Positions 35,365-44,466 of a stretch of 64,000 nt of DNA are shown here, piece by piece. Source of the stretch: Clostridium drakei (GTDB lineage Bacteria; Bacillota; Clostridia; Clostridiales; Clostridiaceae). The number at the start of each line of letters is the position of its first letter. Position 1 is the stretch's first letter. The notes beneath the pieces are model-generated. The model had not been told where the DNA came from and ran no database searches. It saw nothing but the letters and a program-made list of their open reading frames with translations. The stretch lies in contig NZ_JIBU02000032.1 of NCBI RefSeq assembly GCF_000633595.2, forward strand, positions 364 through 64,363, in the 5' to 3' direction. The translations under genes and the position numbers were made by a program.

Positions 35365-36417
35365 ATGTATTCAAAAATCCAATTTATAATTATAACATTT
35401 ATAGTTTTAATTTTTAACACAGCATTGATATACAATCCTGTTAAAGCATCTACAGAATTTGTAACAAGGATAAGTGGTGCTAATAGATATGAAACGGCTG
35501 CTAAAGTTGCTACAACAAATTGGAAAACTTCATATAATGTTGTATTAGTATCAGGTGAAGGATATGCAGATGCGGTAAGTGCTTCAGCATTAGCTAAGAA
35601 ATTAGATGCACCTATACTTTTAACTTCATCAGATGTACTTAGTTCAGAAACACAAATTGCACTGGAGACATTAAAACCAATGAATATATATATCGTTGGT
35701 GGAAATTCTTCAATTTCACAAAACATAAGAAATAGTCTTAAATTTAAATATACTTCAATAGAGTTAAGTGGGTCTAATAGATATGAAACTAACCTATCAG
35801 TAGCTAAAGAATTAGTTAAATTAGGAGTCAGTGCTAGCAATGTTATGGTAGTTGGTGGTGAAGGATTTGCTGATGCACTTTCTGTGGCACCAATAGCAGC
35901 AGCAAAAGGACAAATACTACTATTAGCAAATAATAATAAGAGTCTAATGCAATCAACAATTAATTTTGTAAATGATAACAAATCAACTGTCACAATTGTC
36001 GGGACTTGGGATGTTATAAGTGATTCTATAAAAGATGCTTTTGGAACAAATACTACACGAGTGAACGGGGGATCAGATAGATTTGATACTAACTTAAAGA
36101 TATTAAAGGCATTTAGTAGTGATCTAAATAACGATAAGGTATATATAGCAAATGCAAGTTCATCAACACCAGATAATATGTATGCTGATGCATTGGTTGC
36201 ATCTGTTTTGGCAGGAAAATATGCAGCACCACTTATATTAGTTGATAAAGATGGGTCAGTGGCAACGACTAATGCTATACGATGTATTAGGGATATAGCT
36301 TCAAAAAATACTTATGTATATATAATCGGAGGAAATGAAGTTGTTACAGATAACATATTTAATACTATAGAAAATATAATAACTACTATATTTCATGTAT
36401 ATATTCCTAAAGAATAA
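35365..36417 (+). CDS. Secreted protein of three cell wall binding repeat 2 (CWB2) domains
   Basis: A 350-residue protein with a signal peptide (about 1-29, ending VKAS) and three CWB2 repeats, each with the pattern R-ISGANRYETA ... GEGYADAVSASALA ... IYIVGGN. The repeats begin near residues 34, 130 and 232. Three CWB2 units normally form a trimeric module that binds the anionic polymer PSII or teichoic-acid-like wall polymers. No enzymatic domain is attached, so it would be a pure wall-anchored protein or decoy. GGGAGAAG precedes the ATG. Confidence 0.9.
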   Translation: MYSKIQFIIITFIVLIFNTALIYNPVKASTEFVTRISGANRYETAAKVATTNWKTSYNVVLVSGEGYADAVSASALAKKLDAPILLTSSDVLSSETQIALETLKPMNIYIVGGNSSISQNIRNSLKFKYTSIELSGSNRYETNLSVAKELVKLGVSASNVMVVGGEGFADALSVAPIAAAKGQILLLANNNKSLMQSTINFVNDNKSTVTIVGTWDVISDSIKDAFGTNTTRVNGGSDRFDTNLKILKAFSSDLNNDKVYIANASSSTPDNMYADALVASVLAGKYAAPLILVDKDGSVATTNAIRCIRDIASKNTYVYIIGGNEVVTDNIFNTIENIITTIFHVYIPKE

Positions 36418-36473
36418 TGCGAATTTGATGTAAACTGTAAAGCTTAAATAATTAACAAAGGAGAATTAGGATT

Positions 36474-37079
36474 ATGTATAAAAACATTATATTTGATTTA
36501 GGAAATGTATTATTAAATTTTAAGCCAAAGGAATATCTGAAAGCGAAAATTACTGAAATTAATAAGGTTTCAGAAATATATAAAGAAATATTTCAAAGTG
36601 AGCAATGGGAAATGCTTGATAGAGGAACTATTACTGAAGAAGATGCTATAAATATTATAATTAAAAAAAGTATAAAAAATGAAGAATTAATTAAGATTGC
36701 TTTTGAAAATTGGTATGAACTTCTTACACCTATTGAAGATTCAATTAAGGTTTTGAGAGAATTAAAAAGTGAAGGATATAAGATTTATTTTTTATCTAAT
36801 TTTCATTTACTGGCATTTGAATATGTAACTAATAAATATGATTTTTTTAAACTATTTGATGGAGGAATTGTTTCCTATAAAGAAAAATTATTGAAGCCTG
36901 AAGAGAAAATATACAAAAGAATAATAGATGAATATGACATAGAGCCTAAGAAATCAATTTTTATAGATGATGTAGAAAGTAATGTTGAATATGCAAGAAA
37001 ACTTAATTTTGGAGCCATACTATTTAAAAATCCTAAGGATTTAAGAGGAAAACTGAAAAGTTATAATGTATATATATAG
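36474..37079 (+). CDS. HAD-superfamily hydrolase (subfamily IA)
   Basis: A 201-residue HAD phosphatase-like protein. Motif I is FDLGNVLLNF; the usual second Asp is replaced by Asn, as in YihX/epoxide-hydrolase-like members. Motif II is FLSNF, motif III the Lys in LLKPEEKIY, and motif IV FIDDVESNVEYA. The cap is the small helical IA type. It probably dephosphorylates a small metabolite; the substrate is unknown. AAAGGAG precedes the ATG. Confidence 0.88.
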   Translation: MYKNIIFDLGNVLLNFKPKEYLKAKITEINKVSEIYKEIFQSEQWEMLDRGTITEEDAINIIIKKSIKNEELIKIAFENWYELLTPIEDSIKVLRELKSEGYKIYFLSNFHLLAFEYVTNKYDFFKLFDGGIVSYKEKLLKPEEKIYKRIIDEYDIEPKKSIFIDDVESNVEYARKLNFGAILFKNPKDLRGKLKSYNVYI

Positions 37080-37089
37080 TTTTTTAACA

Positions 37090-37128
37090 TGCTATAGCCC
37101 AAGATGGGATATATCTAAGGCTGTGGCA
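37090..37128 (+). terminator. Probable terminator after the HAD gene
   Basis: TGCTATAGCC and GGCTGTGGCA pair over ten bases with two G-T pairs, followed by TATTTT. Confidence 0.5.
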
Positions 37129-37173
37129 TATTTTAAATACTCAAGAGCTAATATGATATAAAATAAATGAAAT

Positions 37174-37420
37174 TTATTTTAAGTTTAGTAAATTCGTTAT
37201 GTTTCCACCTAGTACTTGTTCAGCAGTTTTTGCATCTTTACTGCTTATCTCAATCATTTTTTTAAATAATAGAGGATTTCCATAAGGTGCATCTGAGCTA
37301 AATAATGTACGTTCAGGTAATTGCTTAATTGCCATGGCAGGAGCCAAAATTGTATACTTTCATCATTGATAGCTGTTTTTCTGTTGGAAACATTACATGA
37401 GCGTGACTGTCAATTATCAT
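37174..37420 (-). pseudogene. Amidohydrolase pseudogene with internal deletion
   Basis: The minus strand starts with a good RBS (AAGAAGG) and MIIDSHAHVMFPTEKQLSMM, the metal-binding start of amidohydrolase-2 (TIM-barrel) enzymes. After about 30 codons there is a stop. In another frame the C-terminal part then continues: LPERTLFSSDAPYGNP and TAEQVLGGNITNLLNL. These are the normal first and last parts of the family, so about 200 central codons were deleted. Adjacent to, and divergent from, the HxlR regulator. Confidence 0.75.
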
Positions 37421-37649
37421 TTTAAATTTCCTTCTTTCTTAAATTAACTAATTTATTTAAACAATTGTTATTGTGGTATTTTTAGGATTATTCAAGCTTG
37501 AAAATAATCTCTGATTGATATCAGATAAGTTTTTCTATTTAAGAGAATAGCATTAAAAGTAATTTATTTAAAGTACGCACAAATTTGAAACGTAGTGTAG
37601 TAAATGATACTATAATGTTGTAAATTGAAATTTGTAAAGGTGGGTTAAG

Positions 37650-37979
37650 ATGGCAAAGTCAAAGCAAATAATAGAGCAATGTCCTATGGATGTAACTATA
37701 AATATATTGAGTGGAAAGTGGAAAATGTCAATTCTTTGGCACTTATCAAAGGGTGTAATTAGATTTAATGAATTACAAAGATTATTAAATAACATTACTC
37801 AAAAAACATTGACACTTCAATTAAGAGAATTAGAAAGAGATGGTATAATTTATAGGAAGATTTATGCAGAAGTTCCTCCTAAAGTAGAATATGGACTTAG
37901 CAAGCTGGGTGAAAGCATGAAGCCCATCTTAAAGTCAATGTGTGATTGGGGAAAAAATTATCAAAAAATACATATGTAA
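37650..37979 (+). CDS. HxlR-family transcription regulator
   Basis: A 109-residue winged-helix regulator with the HxlR hallmark near the N-terminus (CPMDVTINILSGKWKMSILWHL), including Cys11, and the recognition segment QKTLTLQLRELERDGIIYRK. Members often sense electrophiles or redox stress through that Cys. It precedes a VOC protein gene by 13 bases, so the two form a small operon, and it is divergent from the amidohydrolase pseudogene. Confidence 0.92.
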   Translation: MAKSKQIIEQCPMDVTINILSGKWKMSILWHLSKGVIRFNELQRLLNNITQKTLTLQLRELERDGIIYRKIYAEVPPKVEYGLSKLGESMKPILKSMCDWGKNYQKIHM

Positions 37980-37992
37980 GGGAGATAACAAC

Positions 37993-38406
37993 ATGAGTAT
38001 AAAAATGATTCACCATGTTTGCATTCAAACAGAAAAATATAAGGAATCACTTAAATTTTACACTGAAATATTAGGTTTTGAGTTAGTTAAAGAAACAGCC
38101 AATTTTCACAAACGAGATTTTAACACATGGTTAAAACTAGGAACATTTATGATTGAGTTGCAAACGGCTAAACAAGGAGACAAGTTAAATAATTGGAGTT
38201 CATTGAATGAGGGCATAGTACATATATGTTTTTTAGTTGATGATGTTCATGAAGAATTTAATAGAATAAAAAAATTAGGTTATAGCAATTTTAAGATTAA
38301 GAATGGAGAGGAAATTTATAAAGTTGAAGATGGATATTTATTTAAAATTAAAGCACCAGAAGGTACTGAAATTGAAATAAGAGATGTGCTTATATCTAAT
38401 AGTTAG
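37993..38406 (+). CDS. VOC/glyoxalase-like protein
   Basis: A 137-residue single VOC-fold protein: MIHHVCIQTEKYKESLKFYTEILGFELVKE, then a central IVHICFLVDDVHEEF and a C-terminal GTEIEIRD, with His and Glu at the usual metal positions. The reaction is unknown (glyoxalase, dioxygenase or resistance type). The chosen ATG follows AAGGGAG and leaves no overlap with hxlR. Confidence 0.82.
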   Translation: MSIKMIHHVCIQTEKYKESLKFYTEILGFELVKETANFHKRDFNTWLKLGTFMIELQTAKQGDKLNNWSSLNEGIVHICFLVDDVHEEFNRIKKLGYSNFKIKNGEEIYKVEDGYLFKIKAPEGTEIEIRDVLISNS

Positions 38407-38598
38407 TATGCAAATGGATATATTTTAGCCCTTGATGGTGGTTGGTCAGTAAGATAATATAACACAATATACTGACATTTTAAAGTTATTTTTGTATTAT
38501 TAAACAAAAATAGCTTTATTAAATTTAGTTCAACTGTTAATATATCAATATTAATTAAAAACAAAGATATTAACGAAAGGAGTTGAATAATTAGTGGG

Positions 38599-39081
38599 AT
38601 GGGAGTTGAAAAATACTCACTCACTAATAAGAGTATGAGTTTATTAAAAAAGTTTTTTGCATTAATTATATTTGTATTAATTTTAGCTGTAGTGAGATTT
38701 AACTTGATAGAATTGCATGTGTTTGGAATATTTGTAATAATGCCATTGCTATTTTATATAAGTTTAAAATTTATAAACTATAATAAAAAAATGATGAAAA
38801 ACTATTTTGGAATTGATATAGAGTTAAATGAAGATGATATAACTTATATAAAAAATATTTATGAAAAAAAGATTAAGAGAAATAGTATTTTGGTACTTGC
38901 TATGACTCCATTTGTTTATTATATAGAATTTTTTATTAATGAAAATTATAAAGTATTCAACATCTTCTTTCTAAATAGAATACTTCAAGGTCCATTTTTA
39001 TTTGGAGCTATTATATTATTGATCACAACACCAATATTTGTTAAAAAGGACTATTTAAAAAGAATAAAATTCAAAAAATAA
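38599..39081 (+). CDS. Membrane protein of unknown function
   Basis: A 160-residue protein with four hydrophobic segments (about 20-38, 42-60, 95-113, 128-147) and a basic, polar loop around residue 65-90. I recognise no family. An AAAGGAG lies about 16 bases upstream of the ATG, which is rather far, so the exact start is uncertain. It is convergent with the esterase gene. Confidence 0.6.
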   Translation: MGVEKYSLTNKSMSLLKKFFALIIFVLILAVVRFNLIELHVFGIFVIMPLLFYISLKFINYNKKMMKNYFGIDIELNEDDITYIKNIYEKKIKRNSILVLAMTPFVYYIEFFINENYKVFNIFFLNRILQGPFLFGAIILLITTPIFVKKDYLKRIKFKK

Positions 39082-39105
39082 AGAAGGCTGATTTCCTTCT
39101 TTATT
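39077..39105. terminator. Bidirectional terminator
   Basis: AATAAAGAAGG and CCTTCTTTATT form an 11-base stem with a 7-base loop and flanking A/T runs, between convergent genes. Confidence 0.75.
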
Positions 39106-39122
39106 AAATCATAATATTTATG

Positions 39123-40748
39123 TTATTTTACAGGTTCCTTAGCTACAAAACTGTAAGCGGATTTAACATCTCCTCTACCATTATAAACAGCCTGCATTGG
39201 GTATGGAAATAATGGTCGGCTTATATCTTGGAATGGTTTGTCCTTAGAACCGTGTGCAACAATCATAGTAGGAGCTTTATCTTTTTCTACCCACTCTTGA
39301 ATGGCTGTTAAGGCATCAAATTGATCAGTTGCAGGACCTCCTTCAACATGATTCATGCCGGGAATTAAAAAAAGTTTTGCAAATTTTTGGGTTTCTTTTA
39401 GTCCACCGTTTGCTTCTACAAGATTATTATAATAATTAATTGTATCATAAGCGGAAAAAACTGGGTCAGCCATACCGTGGTATAGAATTAATTTTCCACC
39501 TAATTTTCTAAATGGTTCAAGATACGTTGACACATTATTGATGAATGAAGATGATAGGATCAACTTTGAAGGATCAGTGTCAAAATCATAATCTAAGGAC
39601 CATTCTAATGCTTTACTAGAATCATATTCTTCTGGAATAGGAGTTGTAAATACACGGGACATGCTTTCTACACCAAGAGAAACATTTCTTGGTGGACATT
39701 CTTCTGTTCCTAAAGTCCACAAACGCCATTCTGGATCTAAAATTCCTGGGTCCCAGGGCCAATTGGAATATAATATGTTACCTTTAGAATCTTTAGGTCC
39801 ATCAAATAATAGTTTTAAAGCATTTATTTGTTCATCAGTTAATCCTAGCGAATTCTCAGTTTTTCTAGGTAATGTTGATGGATCGAATTTTCTAGCAGCA
39901 TTCATGTCTAAAATGATACCATCTTCTAAGCCATCGTCACCATCAAATTGTTTCAATATAGCATCTGCAACAAGTTTCATGTCATCCTCAGAGAAGGCAG
40001 TATGTATAAGTGGTTTACCATTTTCATCTTTTTTTGAAATTTTTCCAAAGATCTGATTAGCCCACATTTCTGCAATAGCTGCATTTGTTAAATTCAAAGC
40101 AGGTGCACCTGAAACAATTCCATCAAAATATCCAGGAAAACGTTGAGTCATAGCTAGGGCTTGTCTCCCACCATTTGATGCACCCATAAAATATGAATAC
40201 TTAGGTAGCTTTCCATAATAATTTTTAATAATGGATTTTGCTGTAATAGTTACTTGATTTATGGCATTGTATCCATAATCAATTCTTGCTTGTTGATCGT
40301 AACCGAATTTACAATCAGTATTGCCTTGATGTCCACCATCTGTAGCAACTGTTGCAAAGCCTCTGGATAAAGCAGGAACTTTGCCAACTTTTCTTATACC
40401 TATTCTAGAAGGTATAATGCCATCACTGCCGCCGCCACCTTCAAAGTAAAAGCGCTCATTCCATTCATTAGGAAGACATAATTCAAAACCAATATAGTAT
40501 TCAGCAGGACCATCAGATCCTATACCAATTCGTTCATTGATTCTTCCTTCAATCTTGTAATAATCAGGTAGAATAACATTTTCGCTATCAACAATAACTA
40601 TAGAACCACTCATTTTAGTTATAGTTACTATGGTAGTATTGTTTTGAAATTTAAAATTTTTTATAGAGGCAGCGTCTACTTTAGGATGTATTTCGGTAGA
40701 TACCACTGGTGAGTTTAAGATATCTTTTAATTTAGATTGTTTTTCCAT
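39123..40748 (-). CDS. Tannase/feruloyl-esterase family protein, cytoplasmic-type
   Basis: A 541-residue alpha/beta hydrolase of the tannase family. The nucleophile elbow is GASNGG (S191), the acid HGMADPVFS and the base MNHVEGG. Characterised family members carry a CS-D-HC signature in which cysteines next to the catalytic Ser and His form a disulfide; here those positions are Ala and Val. There is also no signal peptide. Both features fit an intracellular enzyme acting on a small aromatic or acyl ester. A calcium-like DGDDGLEDGII loop is also present. GGAGGAATG precedes the start. Confidence 0.82.
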   Translation of the reverse strand: MEKQSKLKDILNSPVVSTEIHPKVDAASIKNFKFQNNTTIVTITKMSGSIVIVDSENVILPDYYKIEGRINERIGIGSDGPAEYYIGFELCLPNEWNERFYFEGGGGSDGIIPSRIGIRKVGKVPALSRGFATVATDGGHQGNTDCKFGYDQQARIDYGYNAINQVTITAKSIIKNYYGKLPKYSYFMGASNGGRQALAMTQRFPGYFDGIVSGAPALNLTNAAIAEMWANQIFGKISKKDENGKPLIHTAFSEDDMKLVADAILKQFDGDDGLEDGIILDMNAARKFDPSTLPRKTENSLGLTDEQINALKLLFDGPKDSKGNILYSNWPWDPGILDPEWRLWTLGTEECPPRNVSLGVESMSRVFTTPIPEEYDSSKALEWSLDYDFDTDPSKLILSSSFINNVSTYLEPFRKLGGKLILYHGMADPVFSAYDTINYYNNLVEANGGLKETQKFAKLFLIPGMNHVEGGPATDQFDALTAIQEWVEKDKAPTMIVAHGSKDKPFQDISRPLFPYPMQAVYNGRGDVKSAYSFVAKEPVK

Positions 40749-41060
40749 TAAGCATTCCTCCGTACTATTTAACTTTAGGTATAACTTTTCAAGCAGTTAG
40801 TTTCCCTATTATTTGACTTGTATAATTTGGTATTATTATAATTACTTAATTATAGAACATTTTTAATACTATGTCTAAATGCATTTATATATTAATGTTT
40901 CTAGTGCTATTTTTATATTTTCGCCTTTACTAATAAAAAGAGTATCATTTAGTCAAGAATACTTTTTAATGTAAATTTTTTTTAACAAATGCATAAACTA
41001 TTTATAATATTCCAGTGTTACCATATGTATGAAAAACATGGAACACATGGAGGTATATAA
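40749..41060. other. Divergent intergenic region between esterase and ugp operon
   Basis: About 310 bases with A/T-rich sequence. A TTGACT (40813) and TATAAT (40837) lie 18 bases apart on the plus strand, a plausible promoter for the ugp operon with a long leader. I see no gene or strong stem-loop. Confidence 0.4.
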
Positions 41061-41975
41061 ATGCAACAAATAATAGAAAAATTGGATTCCGTTGATAGTA
41101 GAATTCAAATAAGAAAAGGAATTTTAAAAAAATTAGAACCATATTTTTATCTTATACCTTGTTTAATTATCTTTTTAGCTTTTACTTATTTTCCATTCTT
41201 TAAAACTATTTATTTGAGTTTATTTAATACTAATGCTCAAGGTGAAATGGGCTCTTTTGCAGGAGTAACAAACTATATAGAACTTTTTAAATCACCTTCC
41301 TTTATAAATAGCATATTAGTTACATTTAAATTTGTAATTTTAACCACATTCCCAGCTATCTTAATAGGACTTATTACAGCTTTATTATGTAATAATAAAT
41401 TGAAATTTAAAGGTATTTTTAATACAATGTATGCTATGCCAATGGCTGTATCATCAGCATCTGCTTCTATTATTTGGCTTCTGCTTTTTAATCCAAGTAT
41501 AGGCTTAATTAACTATGTACTTAAAAAAAACATAGGATGGCTTACTAGTCCATTTGGGGGATTAATTGCAGTATCTATTGTTACTATCTGGATGAATAGT
41601 TGTATAAATTTTATATTCATTACAGCTGGTCTTCAAAATATTCCCAAAGAATTAAAAGAAAGCGCTTCAATAGATGGAGCAAATTATTTTCAGTGCTTGA
41701 AAAATGTAATATTACCATGTTTGTCACCAACTTTATTCTTTGTATTAGTAATCAATATAATAAATGGATTTCAAACTTTTGGACAAATAAACATCATGAC
41801 TTTAGGGGGGCCAGGAGAAGCTACTAATGTGCTTGTATATTCAATATATAGAGATGCATTTTTTAATAATAAATTTGGTATAGCCAGTGCTGAGTCCATA
41901 ATTCTTTTTATAATAATGTTTATTATAACAATGATTCAATTTAGATATGAAAAAAATAAAGTGTTTTATAACTAA
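41061..41975 (+). CDS. ugpA: Sugar-/glycerophosphodiester-type ABC permease (UgpA-like)
   Basis: A 304-residue binding-protein-dependent permease with six membrane segments and the EAA loop (ELKESASIDGANYFQCLKNVILPCLSP). It belongs to the MalF/UgpA group. The operon contains glpQ, which favours glycerol-3-phosphate or glycerophosphodiesters over a plain sugar. ATGGAGG precedes the start. The second permease gene follows after 16 bases. Confidence 0.86.
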   Translation: MQQIIEKLDSVDSRIQIRKGILKKLEPYFYLIPCLIIFLAFTYFPFFKTIYLSLFNTNAQGEMGSFAGVTNYIELFKSPSFINSILVTFKFVILTTFPAILIGLITALLCNNKLKFKGIFNTMYAMPMAVSSASASIIWLLLFNPSIGLINYVLKKNIGWLTSPFGGLIAVSIVTIWMNSCINFIFITAGLQNIPKELKESASIDGANYFQCLKNVILPCLSPTLFFVLVINIINGFQTFGQINIMTLGGPGEATNVLVYSIYRDAFFNNKFGIASAESIILFIIMFIITMIQFRYEKNKVFYN

Positions 41976-41991
41976 TGGAGGTGAGACAGAA

Positions 41992-42813
41992 ATGAATAAA
42001 AAATTAAATAAAGTACTTCTTTATGTAGTAAATCTAGTATTTGCATTAATGGCTGTAGCACCACTTTTATATGCATTACTTATTAGTATAATGCCGCCAG
42101 AGCAGATATTTTCTTTTCCACCTAAGATGATACCAAAGAGCTTTTATATTCAAAATTATATAGATGCATTGAATACAGCACCAATAATAAAATTTATAGT
42201 GAACAGTTTTGTTGTATCATTATTGGTAACTTTGGGTCAGGTTATAACTTCTTGTATGGCAGCATTTGCTTTTTCTTTTTTTAACTTTAAGGGAAAAAAT
42301 ATATTATTTGTGTTAATGCTAGCAACAATGATGATTCCAGCTGAAGCAATTATGATATCTAATTATTTAACAGTAGGATCATTTGGGTGGTTAGATAGCT
42401 ATAAAGCTCTTGTAGTACCATATTTAAGTTCAGCTATGGGAATATTTATGATGAGACAATATTATTTAACACTGCCTAAAGAGTTATATGAAGCAGCTAA
42501 AATTGATGGATGCAATAGTTTGAAGTTTTTAATAAAAATAGTAATGCCTATGTCAAAACCAGTAGTAGGTTCATTGGGAGTGTATACTTTTTTAGTAACT
42601 TGGAATCAATATCTATGGCCATTACTTGTGACAAGTAAAGACAGTTCAAGAACGGTACAAATAGGAATAAGTATGCTTCAGTTTTCAGAAAACCAATCCT
42701 TTGGTCTTATAATGGCAGGTATTGTAATGGTAATATTACCTTCCATACTGATCTTTATATTTGGACAAAAACAACTTGTAGAAGGTATGACATCAGGTGC
42801 AGTAAAGGGTTAA
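41992..42813 (+). CDS. ugpE: Sugar-/glycerophosphodiester-type ABC permease (UgpE-like)
   Basis: A 273-residue MalG/UgpE-type permease with six segments and an EAA loop (LPKELYEAAKIDGCNSLKFLIKIVMPMSKP). The ATG was chosen after GGAGGTGAGA; a longer frame would overlap the preceding permease. It pairs with UgpA as the membrane channel. Confidence 0.86.
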   Translation: MNKKLNKVLLYVVNLVFALMAVAPLLYALLISIMPPEQIFSFPPKMIPKSFYIQNYIDALNTAPIIKFIVNSFVVSLLVTLGQVITSCMAAFAFSFFNFKGKNILFVLMLATMMIPAEAIMISNYLTVGSFGWLDSYKALVVPYLSSAMGIFMMRQYYLTLPKELYEAAKIDGCNSLKFLIKIVMPMSKPVVGSLGVYTFLVTWNQYLWPLLVTSKDSSRTVQIGISMLQFSENQSFGLIMAGIVMVILPSILIFIFGQKQLVEGMTSGAVKG

Positions 42814-42860
42814 TAATATAATAGTTTAAATATTAAATGTATTTTGAGAGGAGAAAAGTA

Positions 42861-44207
42861 ATGAAAAAGAGACTTATAAGTTTAATAACAGCATCTTTAA
42901 TGGTAACTGGTATGTTAGCAGGATGCGGAAACGGTAGTAATAGTGCTTCAGGAAGTGGAAAACCAACAGAAATAACCTTTTGGCATTCAATGGGAGGAAA
43001 GAATGGACAGGCAATAACTAAAATGGTAAATGACTTTAATAGTTCACATAAAGACATTAAAGTAAATGCTCAGTACCAAGGAAAGTATGATGAAGCTATA
43101 AATAAGTTAAAAAGTGCTAAGAAGGGAAATGGTGGACCAGATGTTATGCAAGTATATGATATTGGTACCAGATTTATGATTGATAGTAAATGGGTTGTTC
43201 CAATGCAAAAATTTATAGATGCAGAAAAATATGATACATCTCAATTGGAACCTAATATATTAGGATATTATACAGTTAATAATAAACTTTATTCAATGCC
43301 ATTTAATACATCAACTCCAATACTATATTATAATAAGACTGCTTTTAAAGAAGCGGGATTAGATCCTAATAATCCTCCCAAAACCTTTGAGGATATAGAA
43401 AAATGTGCAGCTGCTTTGGCAAAAAAAGATGGTTCAGGAAATGTCAGTCAATATGGATATGCTATGGCCATATATGGTTGGTTCTTTGAACAATTTATTG
43501 TAAAGCAAGGTGCTAACTATGAAAATAATGGCAATGGAAGAGAGTCAGCACCAACAGTAGTAGAATTTGATAAAAATGGATCAGCATTAAAGGTATTAAA
43601 AGAGTGGAAAAAGTTAGTTGATTCCGGTAATGTAGGTAACTTTGGAAGAAATGAAGATGATACTGAAAATGCTTTTATTGCAGGTAAGACAGCAATGTAT
43701 ATTGAATCTACAGCGGATTTAAAATCAGATTTGAGTGCTATTGGAGGAAGATTTGAACTTGGAACAGCATTTTTGCCATCTTTTGAAGGAGTAAATGATG
43801 GTGGTGTCTCAATAGGTGGAGCTTCACTATGGGCTTTAGATAATAAAGATGAAGCAAAGCAAAAGGCAACTTGGGAATTTATAAAATTTATGGTATCACC
43901 TGATGAACAAGCTTATTGGAATACACAAACAGGATATTTTCCAGTAACACAAAAGGCTTATGATGTTCAAGTTATGAAGGATAATTTGAAGAAATATCCT
44001 CAATTCCAAACTGCTATAGATCAGTTACATGCATCACCAAAGACAGCTAAGGGTGCATTAATGTCTGTATTCCCAGAAGCAAGACAAACTGTTGAAAAGA
44101 ATATAGAAGAAATGCTTCAAAGCAAGCAGACCCCTGAAGAAGCAGTTAAAAATTCAGCAACGAGTATAAATGAAGCTATTGATAAATATAATAAATCTAA
44201 TAAATAA
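42861..44207 (+). CDS. ugpB: Extracellular solute-binding lipoprotein (UgpB-like)
   Basis: A 448-residue substrate-binding protein of family 1. The signal peptide ends in a lipobox MLAGCG, so the protein is lipid-anchored. EITFWHSMGGKNGQAITKMVNDFN is close to UgpB (W-H-M pattern), and NKLYSMPFNTSTPILYYNKTAF is the typical second strand. With glpQ in the operon, glycerol-3-phosphate or glycerophosphodiester binding is likely. GAGAGGAG precedes the chosen ATG. Confidence 0.86.
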   Translation: MKKRLISLITASLMVTGMLAGCGNGSNSASGSGKPTEITFWHSMGGKNGQAITKMVNDFNSSHKDIKVNAQYQGKYDEAINKLKSAKKGNGGPDVMQVYDIGTRFMIDSKWVVPMQKFIDAEKYDTSQLEPNILGYYTVNNKLYSMPFNTSTPILYYNKTAFKEAGLDPNNPPKTFEDIEKCAAALAKKDGSGNVSQYGYAMAIYGWFFEQFIVKQGANYENNGNGRESAPTVVEFDKNGSALKVLKEWKKLVDSGNVGNFGRNEDDTENAFIAGKTAMYIESTADLKSDLSAIGGRFELGTAFLPSFEGVNDGGVSIGGASLWALDNKDEAKQKATWEFIKFMVSPDEQAYWNTQTGYFPVTQKAYDVQVMKDNLKKYPQFQTAIDQLHASPKTAKGALMSVFPEARQTVEKNIEEMLQSKQTPEEAVKNSATSINEAIDKYNKSNK

Positions 44208-44374
44208 TTCATTAAAACTAGTTTTAGCTAAAATGAAGGGGATGAGGATGTTGCATTAAGATAACTAATAAGCTTGTTTTGCTAACGCAAAATGAGCTTT
44301 AAACTTATATTAGTCAGCAATGTTTCGCTTTAGCCAAACGAGTTATTAAAAGTTTAATTAAAGATTTTTCTTAG

Positions 44375-44434
44375 CAAAGCGGAGAAAAATCATCCTTCAC
44401 TGTCCTCTGTCAGTTGTCCTCTGTCCTCTGAAAT
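44375..44434. repeat. Dispersed repeat, copy 2, with three TGTCCTCTG units
   Basis: GCGGAGAAAAATCATCCTTC followed by ACTGTCCTCTGTCAGTTG and TCCTCTGTCCTCTG carries three near-direct copies of TGTCCTCTG. It matches the shorter copy near 35190. A TGTTGCATTAA word lies about 130 bases before both. It sits between ugpB and glpQ without disrupting either gene. Confidence 0.6.
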
Positions 44435-44466
44435 AGTTTGTAATGAATATAAAGGAGATTTTATAC

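Noticed and set aside
44399-44434. TGTCCTCTG repeats as a CRISPR-like array
   Set aside because: The units are 9 bases, adjacent and without unique spacers; it is a short tandem/dispersed repeat.
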